The position numbers and the translations under genes were made by a program. A stretch of DNA of 6,344 nucleotides from Candidatus Roizmanbacteria bacterium (GTDB lineage: Bacteria; Patescibacteriota; Microgenomatia; UBA1406; GWC2-37-13), in NCBI GenBank assembly GCA_013334845.1, contig JAAXWV010000023.1:1-6344 (forward strand), written 5' to 3'. This document shows, in pieces, positions 6,275-6,344 of this stretch. Under the pieces are notes generated by a model. It did no database searches, was not told the DNA's origin, and worked only from the letters and a program-made list of their open reading frames with translations. How positions within the stretch are numbered: position 1 is the stretch's first letter; every line of letters starts with the position of its first letter.

Positions 6275-6303
6275 ATTGTAACAAAATAGTGCAAAAATAT
6301 CAA
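6275..6303 (-). promoter_or_regulatory. Promoter of the 272-aa hypothetical gene, predicted leaderless
   Basis: On the minus strand, TTGATA (6303-6298) and TACAAT (6280-6275) are exactly 17 bases apart. The ATG at 6267 begins eight bases after the -10, the same geometry as at rpsO. The expected transcript start (about 6268) is one base before the ATG. No Shine-Dalgarno sequence is present. Confidence 0.75.
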
Positions 6304-6317
6304 CTATAGGCTATATT
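6289..6317 (+). promoter_or_regulatory. Possible divergent promoter facing the right edge
   Basis: On the plus strand GTGCAA (6289-6294) and TATATT (6312-6317) are 17 bases apart and overlap the promoter of the hypothetical gene back to back. The expected start point is near 6324. An ATG at 6333 could open a gene that leaves the window after four codons (ATG TCG CCA TTA), with a leader of about nine bases. A GTG at 6325 has the leaderless spacing but meets TAA after one codon. Weak hexamers and no visible gene keep this tentative. Confidence 0.28.
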
Positions 6318-6344
6318 CTGGGTCGTGAAATAATGTCGCCATTA

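Overview
The window reads as a stretch of genome from an uncultivated bacterium, most likely of the Candidate Phyla Radiation (Patescibacteria; Microgenomates-like is a guess). The grounds are compact gene packing, moderately AT-rich DNA, a minimal S15, and start codons placed directly behind strong sigma70-type promoters with no Shine-Dalgarno sequence. The standard genetic code works throughout, with TAA and TGA both used as stops. Taxonomy is inferred from style and was not searched.

Positions 1 to about 550 do not fit the rest. They hold three truncated pieces of unrelated families: the first 18 codons of a COG2085-type NAD(P)-binding reductase (minus, with a textbook Shine-Dalgarno), the C-terminal end of an SMP-30/gluconolactonase-like protein (minus), and an internal piece of a peptide-type ABC substrate-binding protein (plus). 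The pieces abut or overlap with no intergenic space. This looks like a chimeric contig end, or less likely gene debris from recombination. A 147-codon open frame through this part (134-577) is not a real gene as a whole.

From about 550 to the end the layout is coherent. A small four-helix membrane protein (minus) is divergent from rpsO (ribosomal protein S15). rpsO overlaps pnp (polynucleotide phosphorylase) by one base, the classic rpsO-pnp pair of translation and RNA turnover. A separate promoter then drives a complete ftsK/spoIIIE DNA translocase. A 272-aa protein of unknown family lies convergent to ftsK on the minus strand, 12 bases away.

The most interesting signal is regulatory. rpsO, ftsK and the unknown gene are each preceded by a -35/-10 pair with exactly 17 bases between hexamers, and the ATG begins 8-9 bases after the -10. 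Transcription would therefore start at or within about 2 bases of the start codon, giving leaderless mRNAs. This also fixes the starts: longer TTG-initiated frames of rpsO and the unknown gene begin inside their own -35 boxes. I see no CRISPR array, tRNA, rRNA, insertion sequence or convincing hairpin terminator. The core genes are ordinary housekeeping genes, and I found no clear new multi-gene system.
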